Below, piece after piece: positions 14,609 through 16,874 of a stretch of DNA of 16,874 bases. Position numbers and translations under genes: made by a program. The stretch comes from Maritimibacter sp. Its GTDB lineage: Bacteria; Pseudomonadota; Alphaproteobacteria; Rhodobacterales; Rhodobacteraceae. The stretch covers positions 1 through 16,874 of the forward strand of contig JAGRMP010000008.1 of NCBI GenBank assembly GCA_020441225.1, read 5' to 3'. Each line of letters begins with the position of its first letter. Within the stretch, counting starts at the first letter, position 1. The notes under the pieces were generated by a model, which was not told the origin of the DNA, did no database searches, and saw only the letters and a list, made by a program, of their open reading frames with translations.

Positions 14609-15898
14609 ATGAAAGACCGCCTGCGCGCAATGTTTCTCGACCATCTGTCGATCCTGCGCGGCAAGTACCTGCCCGCCTCCAAGATCGGCGACGGTTCGAC
14701 CCGGTTCTGCCGTTCGACCTTCGGCGTCCACTACGACAAGGACCTGCTCGACGCGCCGGGCGCGATGATGATGCAGGGGCTGCCGGACATGGAGCTCACC
14801 TGGCGCGCCGAGGAAATCCGCGACGGCTGGGAAGCCCACACCAAGGTCGTGCTCGGCGATCTGCTCGACGAGGCGGGCCAACCCCTGCCCCTCGACGGCC
14901 GCGGCGCGCTCAGGAAAGCGGTTGCCGACTGGGGCAAGCTCGGGCTCGAACCGATGATCGGGATCGAGCTCGAATGCTACGCGATGCAGGGCAACGAAAA
15001 CGGCCGGCTGGTGCCCTACGATGCGCCGGGCGGCGTGGTCTACGGCACCGGGCCCTTCACCGATCCGCTGAGGTTCACCGACGATATCTGGGAGCGGGCC
15101 GAACAGCTCGGCTTCAATCTCGAGATGATGACCGGCGAATACGACAGCCCGCAGTTCGAATTCACCCTAACCTTCGACAGCGCGGTGAAGGCGGTGGACG
15201 ATATCGTGCTGTTCCGGCAGATGGCCCGAGAAGTGGCGCTGGAACACGGGATCGTGCTGACCTTCATGCCGAAGCCCATCGCCGAGGCGGGCGGGTCCGG
15301 CATGCATATCAACTTCTCCTTCCGCGATGCGGACGGAAAGAACGCGCTCGGCAACGGCCCCCAAGGCGGGCCCGAACATATGAACGACCTTTCCAAGGGC
15401 TGCGTCGCCGGGCTCATGCACCACCACAAGGCGCTGGCGGGCTTCACCGCGCCGACGGCGAACTCCTACCAGCGGCTGCAGCCCGGAATGCTGGCCGGGT
15501 ACTGGCGCAACTGGGGCGGCGACCACCGCAACGTGACCACGCGGGTGAGCGCCGAAGGGGGCGCCAAACAGCGGATCGAACACCGGATGGCGGATGCCTC
15601 GTCCAACCCCTATGTCGCCGTCGCTGCGGTGCTGCAGGCGGCCCGGCTCGGGGTGACCGCGGACTACCCGCTGCCCGCGAAGGAAACCGGCGACGGGTTT
15701 GAAAAAACCGACGCGAAAGACGGGGTCGGCACCGGGCTCAAGCAGGTGATGCGCGATCTCGCCGCCGACACGCTGCTCGCCGAGGCCGTGGGCAAGGAGC
15801 TCGCCGAGCACCAGGTCTATATGCGGCTCAAGGAAGAGAAGAAGACGCGCGACCTCGAAGGCGACGGCTTGCGCGATTTCTACGTCTATTACGTGTGA
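14609..15898 (+). CDS. Glutamine synthetase family protein (GlnT/PuuA-like gamma-glutamyl ligase)
   Basis: 429 residues; ATG 14609 has AGAAGGAG at good spacing. Catalytic-domain motifs: IGIELECYA (117-125, metal-binding Glu120 and Glu122), EYDSPQFEF (177-185), GSGMHINFSF (229-238, ammonia/ATP-site His233), ANSYQRLQPG (284-293) and RIEHRMADASSNPY (322-335). It is shorter than the canonical GlnA (about 470), lacks the adenylylation-loop context and has an atypical N-terminus. It therefore fits the GlnT/PuuA/IpuC group, which uses ATP to join glutamate to an amine rather than to ammonia. It lies 90 bp after the P450 (with the tandem repeat between) and 11 bp before the ferredoxin, so all three should be cotranscribed. 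The amine substrate is not readable. True glutamine synthesis is less likely but not excluded. Confidence 0.92.
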   Translation: MKDRLRAMFLDHLSILRGKYLPASKIGDGSTRFCRSTFGVHYDKDLLDAPGAMMMQGLPDMELTWRAEEIRDGWEAHTKVVLGDLLDEAGQPLPLDGRGALRKAVADWGKLGLEPMIGIELECYAMQGNENGRLVPYDAPGGVVYGTGPFTDPLRFTDDIWERAEQLGFNLEMMTGEYDSPQFEFTLTFDSAVKAVDDIVLFRQMAREVALEHGIVLTFMPKPIAEAGGSGMHINFSFRDADGKNALGNGPQGGPEHMNDLSKGCVAGLMHHHKALAGFTAPTANSYQRLQPGMLAGYWRNWGGDHRNVTTRVSAEGGAKQRIEHRMADASSNPYVAVAAVLQAARLGVTADYPLPAKETGDGFEKTDAKDGVGTGLKQVMRDLAADTLLAEAVGKELAEHQVYMRLKEEKKTRDLEGDGLRDFYVYYV

Positions 15899-15909
15899 AG
15901 GAGCAGGCC

Positions 15910-16227
15910 ATGAAGGTCACCTGGGAACTTGCCGACGGCACCGAGATCGTGGCCGAGAACGTGGCCGAAGGCACGACGCTCAAGGACGCGGCGCTGGCCA
16001 ACAACGTGCCCCTGATCCTCGGCGATTGCGGCGGCAACCTGTCCTGTGCGACCTGTCACGTGGTGGTGGCGGAGGACTGGGCCGAGGCCGTGGGCGGGCC
16101 GGAGGAGACCGAGGATTTCATGCTGGACGCCACCGAAGCCCCGCGCGAGGCACGCTCGCGGCTGTCCTGCCAGATCGAGATGTCGGCGGCGCTGGACGGG
16201 GTGCGCCTGCGGGTGCCACAGCCCTGA
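15910..16227 (+). CDS. [2Fe-2S] ferredoxin, adrenodoxin/putidaredoxin type
   Basis: 105 residues. ATG 15910 is chosen because AAGGAG precedes it at good spacing; a GTG at 15895 would overlap the preceding stop and lie upstream of that site. Cys40, Cys46, Cys49 and Cys87 (GDCGGNLSCATCHV ... LSCQI) give the C-X5-C-X2-C-X37-C pattern that holds the cluster. Acidic residues between about 55 and 80 (EDWAEAVGGPEETEDF) resemble the partner-binding face of this class. It should carry electrons from a ferredoxin reductase to the P450 encoded in the same operon. It is the last gene of the operon; the stop is followed by the palindrome-rich gap at 16228-16396. Confidence 0.95.
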   Translation: MKVTWELADGTEIVAENVAEGTTLKDAALANNVPLILGDCGGNLSCATCHVVVAEDWAEAVGGPEETEDFMLDATEAPREARSRLSCQIEMSAALDGVRLRVPQP

Positions 16228-16257
16228 CCGGTTCCGCTTTTCGGGTGGGCGCGCGCA

Positions 16258-16290
16258 GGGTGTGCGAGGTTTGTGCGAGCTCGCACACCC
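16258..16290. terminator. Hairpin with two alternative pairings after the ferredoxin gene
   Basis: GGGTGTGCGAG (16258-16268) is perfectly complementary to CTCGCACACCC (16280-16290) across an 11-base loop. Part of that loop repeats TGTGCGAG (16272-16279), which forms its own perfect palindrome with CTCGCACA (16280-16287). The two structures share the right arm and exclude each other. It lies 31 bp after the ferredoxin stop in a convergent gap, so a terminator is the simplest reading, but there is no T-run. Confidence 0.5.
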
Positions 16291-16314
16291 ATCTAAGCCC
16301 TTGGCCTAAAAGAC

Positions 16315-16326
16315 GTTAGCGCTAAC
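16315..16326. promoter_or_regulatory. Palindrome GTTAGCGCTAAC, LacI-type operator-like
   Basis: A perfect 12-bp palindrome with the central AGCGCT core typical of LacI-family operators in alphaproteobacteria. It sits in a convergent intergenic gap where neither flanking gene starts, so regulation of a neighbour from here is hard to explain. It could be part of a transcription-stop structure or a remnant. Confidence 0.35.
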
Positions 16327-16396
16327 TGTGCGCGCCCGCGCGGGGACGGCCACCGGGGCCTCCGGCGGGCGTAATTGGGCCAAGATAAAGGGGCGG

Positions 16397-16873
16397 TCAA
16401 AGCGACTGGAACCCGGCCCGCAACGCCGCGAGGATGGTCTGGACATCCTCGGACGTCACCACCAGTGGCGGCGACAGGATGATGTTCGGGCCCGAGACCC
16501 GCACCATCGCACCGGCCTCGTAGGCCACCTCCTGCACCTTGGCGATGGTCGCCTTGTCGATCGGCGTTTTGGTCTTCGGATCGGCCACCAGTTCGAGCGC
16601 GCACATCAGCCCCTCGCCGCCGCGCACGTCGCCGCAGACCATGCATTGATCGCCGATCTCCTTGAGCCCGGCATAGAGTTCGGCCCCGCGCGCCGCGGCA
16701 TTCTCGGGCACGTTCAACCGCCGGGTCTCGGCGAGACAGGCGAGCGCCGCAGCCGCGCCGACCGGGTGGCCGGAATAGGTGTAGCCGTGGCCGATGGCCG
16801 CCGCACCGGTGGTATCGCTCTCGAAGACCTCGACCACATGGTCGGCGATCATCACCGCGCCGAAGGGGAAATA
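16397..16873 (-). CDS. Class III (omega) aminotransferase, C-terminal part
   Basis: The gene runs off the right edge; about 158 C-terminal residues of roughly 450 are visible. Family landmarks: YFPFGAVMIADHV directly after the (unseen) PLP-lysine region, GHGYTYSGHPVGAAAALACL with the conserved Thr/Ser that contacts PLP phosphate of the neighbouring subunit, RGGEGLMCALELV, and a C-terminal GPNIILSPPLVVTSEDV ending in LRAGFQSL. Class III enzymes move an amino group from an omega-amino acid, polyamine or other amine to pyruvate or 2-oxoglutarate. The sequence resembles the SpuC/omega-amino acid:pyruvate group. It converges on the P450-ligase-ferredoxin operon and may act in the same amine pathway. 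The catalytic Lys is outside the window. Confidence 0.9.
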   Translation of the reverse strand, partial: YFPFGAVMIADHVVEVFESDTTGAAAIGHGYTYSGHPVGAAAALACLAETRRLNVPENAAARGAELYAGLKEIGDQCMVCGDVRGGEGLMCALELVADPKTKTPIDKATIAKVQEVAYEAGAMVRVSGPNIILSPPLVVTSEDVQTILAALRAGFQSL

Positions 16874-16874
16874 G

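Overview
The window looks like chromosomal DNA of a Rhodobacteraceae/roseobacter-type alphaproteobacterium. It is GC-rich, and it carries a group of Hint_2-domain proteins (one fused to RTX repeats), which is typical of that family. A LivM-type permease, a roseobacter-like flippase and a glutamine-synthetase-like amine ligase fit the same picture. This placement is inferred from gene content and composition, not from a marker gene.

Layout. (1) 3-1036, plus: the 3' end of a branched-chain amino acid ABC permease, overlapping by ATGA a MocA/MobA-like nucleotidyltransferase. (2) 1077-5840, minus: three Hint-domain genes. The most upstream transcription unit is a 64-residue ORF of unknown function with a strong ribosome binding site. 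It overlaps by ATGA a 789-residue protein with two similar beta-rich modules, two RTX calcium-binding blocks and a C-terminal Hint domain. Then come a 234-residue Hint protein with intact Cys and His, and a 234-residue Hint protein that has lost both. Two clear intrinsic terminators punctuate the group. (3) 5841-6756: about 0.9 kb with no convincing gene but with inverted repeats. (4) 6757-11667: surface polysaccharide genes, namely an acyl-CoA ligase resembling the exosortase-associated type, a MOP-family flippase (minus) and an O-antigen polymerase/ligase-like membrane protein. (5) 11740-16227: a GntR/FCD regulator, a class I glutamine amidotransferase (minus), a cytochrome P450, a glutamine-synthetase-family ligase and a [2Fe-2S] ferredoxin. 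(6) From 16397 to the right edge, minus: the C-terminal third of a class III aminotransferase.

Working together. In region 5 the P450, ligase and ferredoxin form one plus-strand operon transcribed divergently from the amidotransferase. The set suggests oxidative catabolism of an amine through a gamma-glutamyl intermediate, with the ferredoxin feeding the P450. GntR regulator, P450, glutamine-synthetase homologue and ferredoxin recall the pip/mor loci for secondary cyclic amines in mycobacteria. The substrate cannot be read from the sequence. In region 4 the flippase and the polymerase/ligase handle a lipid-linked glycan, but no glycosyltransferase or exosortase lies in the window. In region 2 the RTX-Hint protein is probably exported by a type I system encoded elsewhere.

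The most unusual points are the graded set of Hint paralogues including a catalytically dead copy, the small coupled ORF upstream of the RTX-Hint gene, the P450/glutamyl-ligase operon, and a 14-bp tandem repeat that copies the P450 stop region and puts TGA in all three frames.
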